Both the position numbers and the translations under genes were made by a program. This document shows, one piece after another, positions 1 to 9,277 of a stretch of 27,091 nt of DNA (positions within the stretch are counted from its first letter, which is position 1; each line of letters begins with the position of its first letter). This DNA is from Oehlia diaphana (lineage: Eukaryota; Glomeromycota; Glomeromycetes; Glomerales; Glomeraceae), in NCBI GenBank assembly GCA_003833135.1, contig QZLH01001111.1, positions 1 to 27,091 on the forward strand, read 5' to 3'. The notes beneath the pieces are model-generated. The model saw nothing but the letters and a program-made list of their open reading frames with translations. It did no database searches and had not been told where the DNA came from.

Positions 1-340
1 ATTTCTAAGGTACTCACTTCGGTAGGTATTATATGGGCTAATGGTATATGAACTATGTAGTAGTCTTAAAATGATATTAATGAATTTTTTTTCTTTTTTA
101 GGTTCTTTCACGTTGTTAAAGCCAATCTTTAAAGCTGATCCCATTTCTAAGGTACCTTTGTTACCTTTCACTTTGGTAGGTGTAATGGTATATGTACTAT
201 GAGTAGTCTTAAAATGATATTAATGAATTTTTTTCTTTTTTAGGTTCTTTCATGTTATTAAAGCCAAACTATCCCATTTCTAAAGTATCTTTATTACCTT
301 TCACTTCGGTAGGTGCTATATGGGCTAATGGTGTATGTAA
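1..340. repeat. Degenerate tandem repeat, ~133-142 bp unit, 2.4 copies
   Basis: Three successive copies start with ATTTCTAARG at 1, 143 and 276. Each continues with a CACTTYGGTAGGT block. The first two also share a TTAAAATGATATTAATG block, a T-rich tract ending in TTTTTTAGG and a GTTCTTTCAYGTT block. The first unit is 142 bp and the second 133 bp; the third breaks off near 340. No open frame runs through it. The array may begin before the window. Confidence 0.85.
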
Positions 341-916
341 CAGCCTCTGGGAATGATTAAAGTATATACACTATAATAATTTTTAAACATGTGTCAGGAA
401 CCAGGATGCTTAACAAATTTTTTAATAAAGAAACGTAATACCTAATACTTTACCAAATCAATAAAAGTAATTAAATTACATACACATAAAGTTCTTATAC
501 AGAAAAGATCTAATAATTAATGAATAATCCTTACTTTTCTTACTTTCTTGATGGTATCGTCTTTTTATTTGATAGAGAGTTGGTAAACATTATATTAAAG
601 GTCTTTTTTCTTTTCCGAATTCTTTTATTGTAGAAGCTTAATTTTAATTTTAATCTTGTTCGAAAAAAGACACTTCATTTTCGGTAAAGTGTTGATAGGA
701 CTAATAGTATATGTTATTGCTTTTATAAATGTCATTCTTTAACTGGTTTTAGTTCTAAATAAACGAAAATATTAGTGTGCGGACAATGCTTAATTTTATT
801 GGCTAGTAAATATGAATTGTGATTGTAATACAAAAGTTATTTGTTTACCTGATTTTTTTTGTACGTCCACTTTATTTTTTTTACTTTTTACACACCTTAT
901 ACCTTTGTTTACTACA
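341..916. other. Gene-free AT-rich stretch upstream of the MULE gene
   Basis: I see no supported gene here. The sequence is AT-rich with many stops in every frame. The last ~100 bases (812-916) are open in the MULE frame, but the encoded residues are hydrophobic and low in complexity, so I place the MULE start at the ATG at 917 and treat this as 5' flank. Confidence 0.5.
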
Positions 917-2012
917 ATGCAACAAGAAAACTCTGAACCAGTTTTGTATCAAGGAAAGGCATTCACCACTTGGAAGCAAGCATTTGAAACTATTGAAAGT
1001 TGGGCAAAGCAGCAAGGGTTTAATATCATATATAGTCGTGTTGAAAAAAATCTGATGGAACTTTTCGTAGACGTACTGCACAATGTGAACATCATGGTAA
1101 TTATGTTACAAAATCCAATAAAGAGACAACAACAAAACGTCTAGGTTGTACTTGGCATATTAATTTATCAGAACCTACTTCTAAAAATCCTTTTAAATAT
1201 GTTTATATTACAACACTTCATGATATCCATTCACATAATCTTAATCCTAATATCATTCAATTTGGAGATAACAAATATATACCTCCTGAAATTATGAAAG
1301 AGATTGAATTTCTTACTATTAAATGCAGAATGGGAGCTGCTACACAAAGACAATACCTTGAAGCAAAGTTTCCAGGACAAATAATTTATGATAATGATCT
1401 GTATAAAGCAATTCAACATTTTCGTCCACAAAATAAAGATGATAGTAATGATGCAGCTAAATTGTATACAAAATTACTTGAATTATCACAAAATAATCCA
1501 ATGTGGAAGGTTGCTATCAAATTTAATAATAATAATACTCTTACACATTTATTCTGGATGATGCCATCTCAGTTAGAATTATGGTATCAGTATTCAGATA
1601 TTGTAGTACAAGATGTAACTTGTAAAACCAATAGGTATGAGATGGCTTTAAGTTTATTTATTATTCTTAATGAAAATCGGAATGTAAGACTTGTTGCACA
1701 AGCATTATTAATTGATGAAACAAAAGAATCACATGAATGGTCATTTGAACAACTCAATTTAGCAACAAATAATGTATATCCACAAGTAATAATGACAGAT
1801 GCAGATCCAGCTGTACATGCTGCGATTAGGTCTACATTTCCTACCACATACCCGATGCATTGCACTTTTTATATTAGCCAAAATTTGATTAAAAAGGTTC
1901 AAAAACTACTTGGAGATAAATTTCAAGAGTTTTTTACAAAATTTCATGCTGTACATAATACATTAAACACACTTTCCTTTGAATCAGAATGGAGAAAATT
2001 AATTACTCAATA
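917..2012 (+). pseudogene. FAR1/MULE (Mutator-like) transposase, 5' part, frameshifted and interrupted
   Basis: This is the N-terminal half of a Mutator-like transposase with a FAR1-type DNA-binding domain. The start at ATG 917 gives a frame reading MQQENSEPVLYQG and on to SRVEKN. It then needs a one-base shift inside the A7 run at 1044-1050 to reach the frame that continues SDGTFRRRTAQCEHHG. That is the Cys/His part of FAR1, followed by GCTWHINL and a THDIHSHNL-like block. The MULE core follows: a first catalytic Asp in VVQDVTCKTNRY (codon 1612-1614) and a second in IMTDADPA (1798-1800), then PMHCTFYISQNL. The third catalytic residue (Glu) and any SWIM zinc finger are absent because a Tc1-type element interrupts the frame at 2011. 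After the element no MULE coding resumes, so the gene was probably already truncated. The lost A could also be a homopolymer sequencing error. Confidence 0.8.
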
Positions 2013-2040
2013 TGGGCCGTTGCGAAAAGATTTGTACCTC
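2011..2040. repeat. Left terminal inverted repeat of the Tc1-type element
   Basis: These 30 bases begin TATGGGCCGTTGCGAAAAGA and match the reverse complement of 3699-3728 without a mismatch. The first two bases are the TA target site. Beyond 2040 the two ends no longer match. Confidence 0.92.
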
Positions 2041-3726
2041 GCCCAAAAAGGAAAGGATTTACGCCAAGAAATGTACCACGTGACTAAATTAAAGTGGGCT
2101 GAAAAAAAAATATATATTAAAATGACTTCGAATAAACAATTTTTACTAGCATTTTTTTACTCTACCATGCATAGTTCCTCCATGAAACGAAGCGGCGCAC
2201 CATTAACGGATAACGAAAAGTTGATGATAATTAATGTTTACAATTATTTTTCAGGGGCTAACTCTAAAAAGGAAGATCATCATAAGACCACATTACGCAA
2301 GCGGGTTGCTGAGGTGTTGGGCGTAGCAGAGGGTACAGTTGGAAGTGTGGTGTCAGACTGGAAGAGCCGCGGGGACAATACTTTTACGCCACATAAAACT
2401 ATCGGACGACCTAAATTGCAACCCGATGAAAGCATTTCAGAACTTTTGCGCACGAAAATTTTAAATGCTAATAAAACAGCTGAGCAACTTTCTACACATA
2501 CCCTACAACAGTTTCTTGCCGAAAATGGATATGACTTTTCTAGATGGAGGCTTGTTAGAGTATTGCACAAGTTAGGCTTTTATTATGGTCAAGGAGAGCG
2601 TAGAAATCTTCTTCATGAGTCACCAAACAATGTTGCCTTCCGTAGCCGTTATTTACGTTTTCGTTTTGCTAATTTAGAAGGCCAAAATGATATTCCACGT
2701 CGTCCAGAAGTTTTTCTTGATGAATCATACTGCCATTTACATCATAATACTCGCAATACATGGGTTCCTCATCATGGTGTTGTTTTAACACCTGGGCATG
2801 GTCCGTTAGTGGTAATTTTTGGAGCAATTATTGTGTTCCGAAATGGGTCTTCCAACAAGCTAAATGGTGAGCTTGTTCCTAACTCTGTTCATATTTGGGA
2901 CCCAACAATTAAACCTCCAAGCAATAGAGGAAGAAAAAGAAATAATGCTGAAGAATGGAATGATGTTCCTGATGTTGTTAAAGAAGCAAATATCGTCCCC
3001 AACCAAGTAGATTATCACGGAAATTTTACTGCAGAAATTTTTGAAGACCTTTTTTCAACTCTTTGCGAAACACTTCAGGAAAAATATGGGTCTGTATGTA
3101 TTCACATGGATGGGGCAAGCTATCACAAACGGCGGGTTGAAAGTATTCCAACTTCGAGCGCAAAAAAGCAAGAAATTATTGATTGGTTAAATGCACATGA
3201 TATTACTTTTTCTGATGAATTAAGAAAACCAGAACTTTTGGAACTGGTTCGAATGAACAAAGAAAAGGTTCCATTTTCTTGTGTTAAAATTGCAGAACAA
3301 TATGAACATGAAGTTAATTTTACCCCTCCTTACCATTGCGAACTCCAACCTATTGAAGGTGTTTGGTCAGTTGTGAAGGGTGAAGTTGCACGCTCAGGTC
3401 CACATCCAAATCTTTTATCTGTTAGAAATACACTACTAAATGCATTTAAAGAAAAAATTTCGTCCAAAGTTATTGTAGGACTTTGGAGAAGAGCACTTAA
3501 AAATGCTAAGGAATATTTTGAGTCCGACGAAAGTATACAATTAATTGATGATGAATTTGACGCTTATAGTAGTTCAGATGAAGATCACGTGATTTAACGT
3601 AATATTTATATCATATCTTTCCCAATATGTACTGATAATATTTGTAAAAAAAAAAACCAAATTTACATAATAAAATTTTTTTTATTGACGCAATGTTTGA
3701 GGTACAAATCTTTTCGCAACGGCCCA
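2013..3726 (+). mobile_element. Tc1/IS630-type DNA transposon with perfect TIRs and TA target duplication
   Basis: The element is bounded by TATGGGCCGTTGCG on the left (from 2011) and its exact reverse complement on the right (ending at 3728). The match is perfect for 30 bases and then diverges. The outermost TA on each side is the target duplication that Tc1/mariner elements make, so the element proper is 2013-3726, about 1.7 kb. It carries one long open transposase gene. It is inserted inside the MULE reading frame. Identical ends and an open gene suggest a recent insertion. Confidence 0.9.
2167..3597 (+). CDS. Tc1/IS630-family DDE transposase (DDE_3 superfamily)
   Basis: The protein is about 476 residues if it starts at ATG 2167 (MHSSSMKRSGAPL) or 471 from ATG 2182. 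The frame is actually open from 1045, because the upstream MULE sequence and the left TIR are in phase. A helix-turn-helix region reads VAEVLGVAEGTVGSVVSDW, followed by the basic GRPKL linker. The catalytic residues are visible: Asp in VFLDESYCHLHH (codon 2719-2721), Asp in IHMDGASYHKRR (3109-3111) and Glu in CELQPIEGVWS (3355-3357). About 81 residues separate the second Asp and the Glu, far more than the 34 of classic Tc1. The extra part holds a helical IIDWLNAHDI...LLELV segment resembling a SAP motif. I know this longer layout, with a PPYHCELxPIE signature, from a widespread Tc1-like clade. The protein should bind the element's own TIRs and cut and paste it. No stop or frameshift is visible, so it may be functional. 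Confidence 0.88.
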   Translation: MHSSSMKRSGAPLTDNEKLMIINVYNYFSGANSKKEDHHKTTLRKRVAEVLGVAEGTVGSVVSDWKSRGDNTFTPHKTIGRPKLQPDESISELLRTKILNANKTAEQLSTHTLQQFLAENGYDFSRWRLVRVLHKLGFYYGQGERRNLLHESPNNVAFRSRYLRFRFANLEGQNDIPRRPEVFLDESYCHLHHNTRNTWVPHHGVVLTPGHGPLVVIFGAIIVFRNGSSNKLNGELVPNSVHIWDPTIKPPSNRGRKRNNAEEWNDVPDVVKEANIVPNQVDYHGNFTAEIFEDLFSTLCETLQEKYGSVCIHMDGASYHKRRVESIPTSSAKKQEIIDWLNAHDITFSDELRKPELLELVRMNKEKVPFSCVKIAEQYEHEVNFTPPYHCELQPIEGVWSVVKGEVARSGPHPNLLSVRNTLLNAFKEKISSKVIVGLWRRALKNAKEYFESDESIQLIDDEFDAYSSSDEDHVI

Positions 3727-3728
3727 TA
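3699..3728. repeat. Right terminal inverted repeat of the Tc1-type element
   Basis: This is the reverse complement of 2011-2040, perfect over 30 bases and ending CGGCCCATA. The final TA is the second copy of the target duplication. Confidence 0.92.
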
Positions 3729-4611
3729 TATATAAAAAGCTTTATAAATATAGAGATAAGGTTTAGCTAAGAAAAACTTACTATTAGCTTTACGTAAACC
3801 TATACTCCTACAAAGACTGTGCGAATTGACTTACTTTTAATTTGAAGATTCTATTAATATTTTATTATGGAAAATAATTTGTAAAAAGCAAATCATTTTA
3901 TTATCATTAATTTTCATATACACTATTAACAAACAATACAAAAATATCCAAAAGGAAATTTATAATAATTAACGTTATTGAACAACCTTTATTTAATTAA
4001 CCTCGCCTAAAACTTTAAATTTCATTTTTTCGTTCCAGTATATTGTCGTCCGTAATATCCCGTATAATTTTACTTTTTATAGTTAGTACACGGTTGATCT
4101 TTAACCGAATCTATTGGAAAATCGAAAAATCGATGATTTTTTTCGTTTTTTTTTCGATTTGCGTTTCGGTTGCGGTTAACTGCCGATCCGCACATGATCG
4201 ATGTGTGGTAAGGTTAATACGAGGAACTGCAACTTGGCGCCAGTTATAACGTCATGTATTTTTATTACTAATGATAGACCGGGTTTGGATAGTCGAGATT
4301 GATAATCGTGTTTTTGTAGATATTAGTAATAATAAATTGCATAGATAGATAATAAAGACAATCAATACTTTGTTTGTTTTCGTTAAATGTATTTTTGTAT
4401 TATTATCCTGCATAATATATTTTACAAGTAGGAGGGTCAAGATGATGCCACCAGGAGGCAAAAGCATGTTAAATTGTAAATTAATTACGCGATTGTTTAG
4501 AAAAATTACCAAATTTTTAATTAATTGGAAATGTTTTATATTGCATAAAGTGTTTATTTTAGATAATTAAGTAAAAATGTGGTTTCGATTAGATTATCGT
4601 TCATATACAGA
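3729..4611. other. Gene-free stretch after the Tc1-type element
   Basis: No supported gene. If the element is removed, the MULE frame runs only about 14 codons (to TAA near 3770), so this is not recognisable MULE sequence. A less AT-rich patch at 4040-4250 carries short inverted repeats (CGGTT...AACCG near 4091-4107; an imperfect palindrome around ATCGATGAT near 4130). An open frame at 4043-4249 has no recognisable domain and I do not call it. Confidence 0.4.
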
Positions 4612-4863
4612 TTAGTCTTTTGCTGCATTTGCTGCAGCCAACTCTAAAGTTCAGAATTTTTGATTTCCATAGTTCTGAAGTATCATTTCTATATAATTCA
4701 TAGCTATTTCTTCGCTAACTTTTGATAAAAGTTCTCTAGTTTCAATATTCAACCTCGTTAGATGGTTATATCATCGAAAAAAAGTGATGGTTTTTCGAAA
4801 ACTTTGAATTATTTTTCGTGAAAACTGACTTGGGTAATTTTCCTAGAACTCTTCATCGTGATC
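4612..4863 (-). pseudogene. Coding relic with three in-frame stops, unknown family
   Basis: One minus-strand frame reads as ordinary protein over 84 codons, broken only by stops: DHDEEF, stop, ENYPSQFSRKIIQSFRK..., stop, YNHLTRLNIETRELLSK, VSEEIAMNYIEMILQNYGNQKF, stop, TLELAAANAAKD, terminal stop. The internal stops are TAG at 4843-4845, TGA at 4771-4773 and TGA at 4651-4653. No frameshift is needed. The helical, charged character (ETRELLSKVSEEIAMNYIEMI) is unlike the surrounding AT-rich noise. Each internal stop is one C-to-T step from a sense codon (CAG, CGA, CGA). I do not recognise the family; it may be the last exon of a decayed gene or repeat. Confidence 0.55.
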
Positions 4864-5380
4864 TTATATTTAATCACTGATCGTACAACCTAAACTGAAT
4901 TTCAGATCGGTAATTAACAAACTATTTCAGTATGATAGCATGATTAGCATGTGTACTTTTTTACATAATAACGCAGTGAAAAAAAATAAGTTATTTAATC
5001 GCTCTAGAATTTTTTTTTTTTAAAAAAAAATAAATCAAAAAATCAAAAAAAAAAATCAAAAAAATGAAAAAAAAATAAAAAAAAAAATTTAATAATTTTT
5101 TCCTGAGCACTAATTTTAATGCTCCACCTGCCACTCCTTTTTATCATTATAATTACCATACTATTAAATACCAAAAACTTTAACCATTAAATCTCATCTT
5201 TTTCGTTGGTCAATTGGTGAAATACCTCTCTTCACAACAATGGTTTGAAGAATAATCATAATACATCCGTAACTATAAAGTCCTTTGGTATTAAGAATGG
5301 GTCTTCCAAAAGTAATTGATGATAATTATACACAGTATTTGATAAGTTTCAGTTCAATTATCACGTGATTACAATTTAAC

Positions 5381-5617
5381 TAGTCGGTTAATATTTATAA
5401 GAGTAAAAATATTAATAGACATATATCTTGCTAATAAAATGATCATTGTCGGATAGTTGGGTTAATATAATGTAAAATCAAGTAATTTTAATTTGGACTT
5501 TGGAGACCCTTCGATCCTATAAGGATATTTTATTATATCAATTTTTTTATTATTTGTTAGTCGGTTAATATATATATAATTGATCTTTCAAGACATTATA
5601 TATATATTAATAGACAT
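5381..5617. repeat. Two direct copies of a TAGTCGGTTAATA...TATTAATAGACAT hairpin unit
   Basis: Copy one spans 5381-5422 and copy two 5558-5617. Both begin TAGTCGGTTAATAT and end ATTAATAGACAT, and each can fold because the AT-rich arms inside are complementary. Copy two has about 18 extra bases in the loop. About 135 bases of unrelated sequence separate them. Confidence 0.65.
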
Positions 5618-6140
5618 CTATTAGTATTTAGTATTACTGATTAGTAGATTATGTTTTTATTATTTTTTTATTGATAAATAATTCAATCTTAGTTATTACA
5701 TAAAAATCTTGCTTTTACGAAAGGTTATTAAAAATATTGAAATGATAAATATATTTTTTTTTTTATATATATTTATAATAATATTTTTGTAACTAAATCG
5801 CGTTTCGAAAAGGAATATATTGAAAAAATTTGTAAAAAAATCTTTCCTATTTATTTTTTAAATAATAAAATTCATTTAATTTTAAATTACATACAATATC
5901 ATTAAATATTTATTTTATACAAATACGAAAAAATTTTGATCATTTAAATATCATGTAAAAATTATAAAAAATTTAATACTAAATGTTTTAAACAAAGTGA
6001 TGGTAAAGGACATCAAATGTAGTCATTTCCAAAATTATTTATGCAATTTCAATGTCTCGTGGATAAATATATCACGTGACATTAGAAATGTAATTCTGGC
6101 CAGCATCATAAATTTGGCCTGAATTATACAGCATTATATT

Positions 6141-6242
6141 TAAATGACTCAAATGACATAATGAACTCGAATGACTAGGTTATTATTCAAGGGTCATTCA
6201 AGGGTCATTTCAAAAATGGCCAAATGACCTGATCAATTGATC
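6141..6242. repeat. Cluster of AATGAC / GGTCATT motifs ending in a palindrome
   Basis: Within about 100 bases the motif AATGAC occurs several times in direct orientation, then twice inverted as AAGGGTCATT, then again as AAATGACC. The block ends in the perfect 12-bp palindrome GATCAATTGATC (6231-6242). No gene is adjacent. Confidence 0.5.
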
Positions 6243-6617
6243 GTATAAAACACATGATCTATGCTGATCATTTTTTTCGTTTTTTTCTAAGTTTACTTTT
6301 TTGAAAAAAAAAGAGAATTTTATATTTGGATAGAATGGAATAATAAAAATAATATACTAGTAAAAAATAGTTTTATTTGATTTAATTTAGTTAAAATCTG
6401 CGTATAAAAAATCACGGCATAATTGATCATTTTAGTTTTGAAAAAAAAAATCTTTGGATGATAATATTTTTAATTGTTCTTCATTTCTATAACCCTTTTT
6501 AATTAACTTTTAAAGTTAACTTAAAATCATTATCAAAATCTATATTAATGCATCGCATCCTATTCGGAAGGTGGCACCGTGGATTGGCTGTTGGGCTAAC
6601 TGAAGTATTGAAACGCA

Positions 6618-6636
6618 CGTACAGTACTACTGTACG
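6618..6636. repeat. Short near-perfect palindrome
   Basis: CGTACAGTACTACTGTACG is an inverted repeat with arms CGTACAGTA and its complement around a central base or two. It lies in a locally less AT-rich patch that also contains GTAACGTAACGAATTCG. It could be a protein-binding site, but no adjacent gene supports this. Confidence 0.5.
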
Positions 6637-7350
6637 AAAAGTAACGTAACGAATTCGTATACATATACGTATGCAAAAAAATTTTTCTATATCGATTTCC
6701 TTTTTAAGATGCTAATCCTCCATTTTTTTTGGCATTGATTTACTAATTGTGTAATACATTTGCCATTGTCTCTATTTGGACTTATCCTTTTTCGTATTCA
6801 TATCAAACCAACAAATCTTTTAAATGGTGTAAATAATTACAATATATTCCCTTATGAAAAATATTCCTCATTTACGCCATTTTACTCGTCATATAATTAA
6901 AAATAGGGTTGACCAATCATATACTTTTTTCGCTTTAAATTATGATAGTAGAAATATGTATCATATGTCATTATTATCTTATTTTAGTTACGATTTGATT
7001 TTTGTTTGTATATAGAAAAAGGAAATAAATAACTGAAATAATAATAAACAAATAAACGAGCAAAAGTCGACATATTTTCAACCAATTAAAAGAATTTATA
7101 ATAATGATTATTGTAAAAAAAAATTCATTCAATTCTCAATTAGGTTAACTTAAAAAATTATAGTTTCCCATTCTATCAAAATAAGACCAATTACAGTATT
7201 AATAAAATAATTATATTTATTATTTGAATGGCATATTTGAGATGATATAAAAAAATTATTTATTGACAAATTAATTATACTCTTTAATTATCTTTTTTTT
7301 TTATTTTCATTATTCATAATTGTCTATTTTTTGTAAATAATCATTTTAAA

Positions 7351-7513
7351 ATCATTATCATCACCGTTTTCAAAAATGGTGTAGACAGTTTATTCCGTAA
7401 TTGTATATCGAATACCGGTTTTCATCCGTTTTTTTGTCCGTTTTTTGTCCTGTATTCGCCGTTCTTATTCTAATATAACTACATACACCATTTTGAAAAT
7501 GACGATAATTGAT
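7351..7513. mobile_element. MITE-like element with ~33-bp imperfect terminal inverted repeats
   Basis: The left arm (7351-7385, containing TTTTCAAAAATGGTGTA) is matched by the reverse complement of the right arm (about 7479-7513, containing TACACCATTTTGAAAATGA). A few mismatches separate the arms. The ~93-bp interior has no coding capacity and contains two near-copies of TTTTTGTCCG. A clear target duplication is not visible, so autonomous parentage is unknown. Confidence 0.6.
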
Positions 7514-7842
7514 ATGAACATTTTATTGTTTGTTAATATTAAACATTATTAATCAATAAATTTTACTATTTGATTATTTGTGAATGCAAAATATCAAACA
7601 ACTTTATCACTTTAGAATGTAAAAATACAGAATGTAATACAAATCAAGAAGAGGTTAATAAACACCTTCATTTAATGCAATTCTGCTTATTAAAAGTAGA
7701 TATTAACGTTAAGATATCTATAAATATCTATAATTGTTTTGCATTAACAGTTAACATTAAACTTGGATGCCGAAACTTTTCAGCTATACGCTGAATTTGA
7801 AATTTGGGAGATTTGGGATCTGAAATTTTAAATTTTAGATTT
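7514..7842. other. Stretch with one short cysteine-containing open frame of unclear status
   Basis: A plus-strand frame without ATG at its 5' end runs from about 7555 to 7794 and reads LIICECKISNNF, then TLECKNTECNTNQEEV, with five cysteines in the first part. It has no recognisable domain, promoter or splice context. It could be a gene relic or chance. Confidence 0.2.
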
Positions 7843-7898
7843 GGGATTTGGGATTCGGGATTCGGGATTCGGGATTCGGGATTCGGGATTCGGGATTT
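7843..7898. repeat. Heptamer microsatellite (GGGATTY)8
   Basis: Eight head-to-tail 7-base units occur: one GGGATTT, six GGGATTC, then a final GGGATTT. Degenerate GGGA/TTTGGG units extend upstream to about 7806. This is the most G-rich strand segment in the window. Confidence 0.9.
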
Positions 7899-7920
7899 TG
7901 ACAACATTCCGAAATTATAT

Positions 7921-7938
7921 TTTTGGCATATGCCAAAA
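7921..7938. repeat. Perfect 18-bp palindrome
   Basis: TTTTGGCATATGCCAAAA is a perfect palindrome. It lies between outer inverted blocks (CCGAAAT on the left, ATTTCG on the right), so a longer imperfect hairpin is possible. Confidence 0.7.
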
Positions 7939-8168
7939 TTTCATTTCGTCATATCTGATTGATATATAGATTTCGGCGCCCAAGTTCAATTAACAATATT
8001 TTTTTTTTTTTATGCATAAAATCAAATATTATCTAATATATGATATATAATCTAAGATTCTGATATTACATGTGAAGGATTTTATTGTATAAAAATATTA
8101 ATATCTCCAATATATTCTAATATAAATTTGAATGGCAATACATGGATGGAAATAATGAGTATGTAATA

Positions 8169-8394
8169 GTTATTTCACGAGGAACTGTGGATATCAATGA
8201 TTTTCACGGCTGTGAAAATCATGATATTCCGTGAAATAACTGATTTATCCGTACCATAAAAACCCTTTAATATACTTATTTTGACTAATAATGATAGATT
8301 TTTATTATAATATTGATCCATCTTTTTAAATAAACACCACCCGTGAGAATATCAAGAAAAAAAAATCACAAATTTTAAACTAGGAACTATAATT
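8169..8394. repeat. Hairpin-containing dispersed repeat, copy A
   Basis: The left part folds: GTTATTTCACG (8169-8179) pairs with CGTGAAATAAC (8230-8240), and ATATCAATGATTTTCAC pairs imperfectly with GTGAAAATCATGATAT. The right part (CCGTACCATAAA, CCCTTTAATATACTTATTTTG, TCACAAATTTTAAACTAGGAAC) matches the copy at 12141-12334. No coding capacity is visible; probably a non-autonomous transposon relic. Confidence 0.75.
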
Positions 8395-8428
8395 ATTAAA
8401 CTATAACGTTGTAGTTCATATGTTATCG

Positions 8429-8449
8429 GTTCCTGCATGTTTAGGAACC
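8429..8449. repeat. Small stem-loop
   Basis: GGTTCCT (8429-8435) and AGGAACC (8443-8449) are exact inverted repeats around a seven-base loop. It lies just after repeat copy A and could be part of the same element. Confidence 0.5.
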
Positions 8450-9277
8450 AGCCAAAAACTAAAAAAAAAAAATATTTAAAATAGTAGTTAAAGAATTACT
8501 GCTGATTTTGAGTAGTGGATATATGGTTAATTACATATGCTGTAAATATATTTGATGGTTAATGGGATGGTTTTTTGAACCTATATTACGTGTTATATAT
8601 AGACTACAGTCAAGAATAATTTTATGATTTTTCTTTATATGATTTCAAGAAAAAAAAAATTTAATAATTTTTTATTATTTTATTATGAACCGAATCCTCG
8701 CTTATGATAAAAAAACTTTTCTATTAAAATGTTTTATAATTAAGCAATAAATTTCCTATAAATGAGTAATTAATTGTGAACAAATTTACAATTCATATTA
8801 CCATTTACCAATATTTCTTTAAAAAAAAAAAAAAAACAAAAATGTTGTATATGCTTGCTTCGGTTTCAATTTTTTTTAATATCAAAATTTTTTTTAAAAT
8901 TTTGAATCCGATTATGATTAATACATAAGTACACTTGTAAAAATCTTTTAATTATTTGAACAATTGTATAATAATTAAGTAAAATAATTCGCGATTTTAT
9001 TATATGGGATACCGAAAATGTTTAACGAAAATAACGAAAATAACGAAAATAATACCTCTCGGGGTAAAAAAAAAAAAAAAAAGAAATTTAAATTTTTAAC
9101 GAATATTCTATAAGTATTTGATATAATAAAAATTAAGGAATAAACTTTGTACTATAATAGTATTCGATAACGATTATAAGAACTTTCTATATTTATAAAA
9201 ATATTGTATAAATTTATGAAATATATAAAACCTGAATATATATTTTTGTTAATTTTTTCATGAATCAAACTGATAAT

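Larger units (their letters stand above)
4864..7350. other. Long gene-free AT-rich region
   Basis: I find no gene here. The region includes an A-rich low-complexity tract (about 5008-5095), two copies of a TAGTCGGTTAATA hairpin unit, a cluster of AATGAC/GTCATT motifs, CACGTG sites at 5362 and 6073, and a slightly GC-richer island at 6545-6680 with short palindromes. A short inverted repeat (AAATGGTGTAAAT near 6823 and ATTTACGCCATTT near 6872) may be a small hairpin element. Confidence 0.4.

Noticed and set aside
881..1081. Minus-strand open frame opposite the FAR1 region
   Set aside because: It lies opposite the frame that encodes the FAR1-like domain and has no domain of its own; a shadow.
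2280..2570. Minus-strand open frame inside the Tc1 transposase gene
   Set aside because: Antisense shadow of the helix-turn-helix region of the transposase.
4043..4249. Plus-strand 68-codon frame
   Set aside because: Mostly Ile/Phe/Val-rich with no domain, promoter context or paralogue; likely chance in AT-rich DNA.
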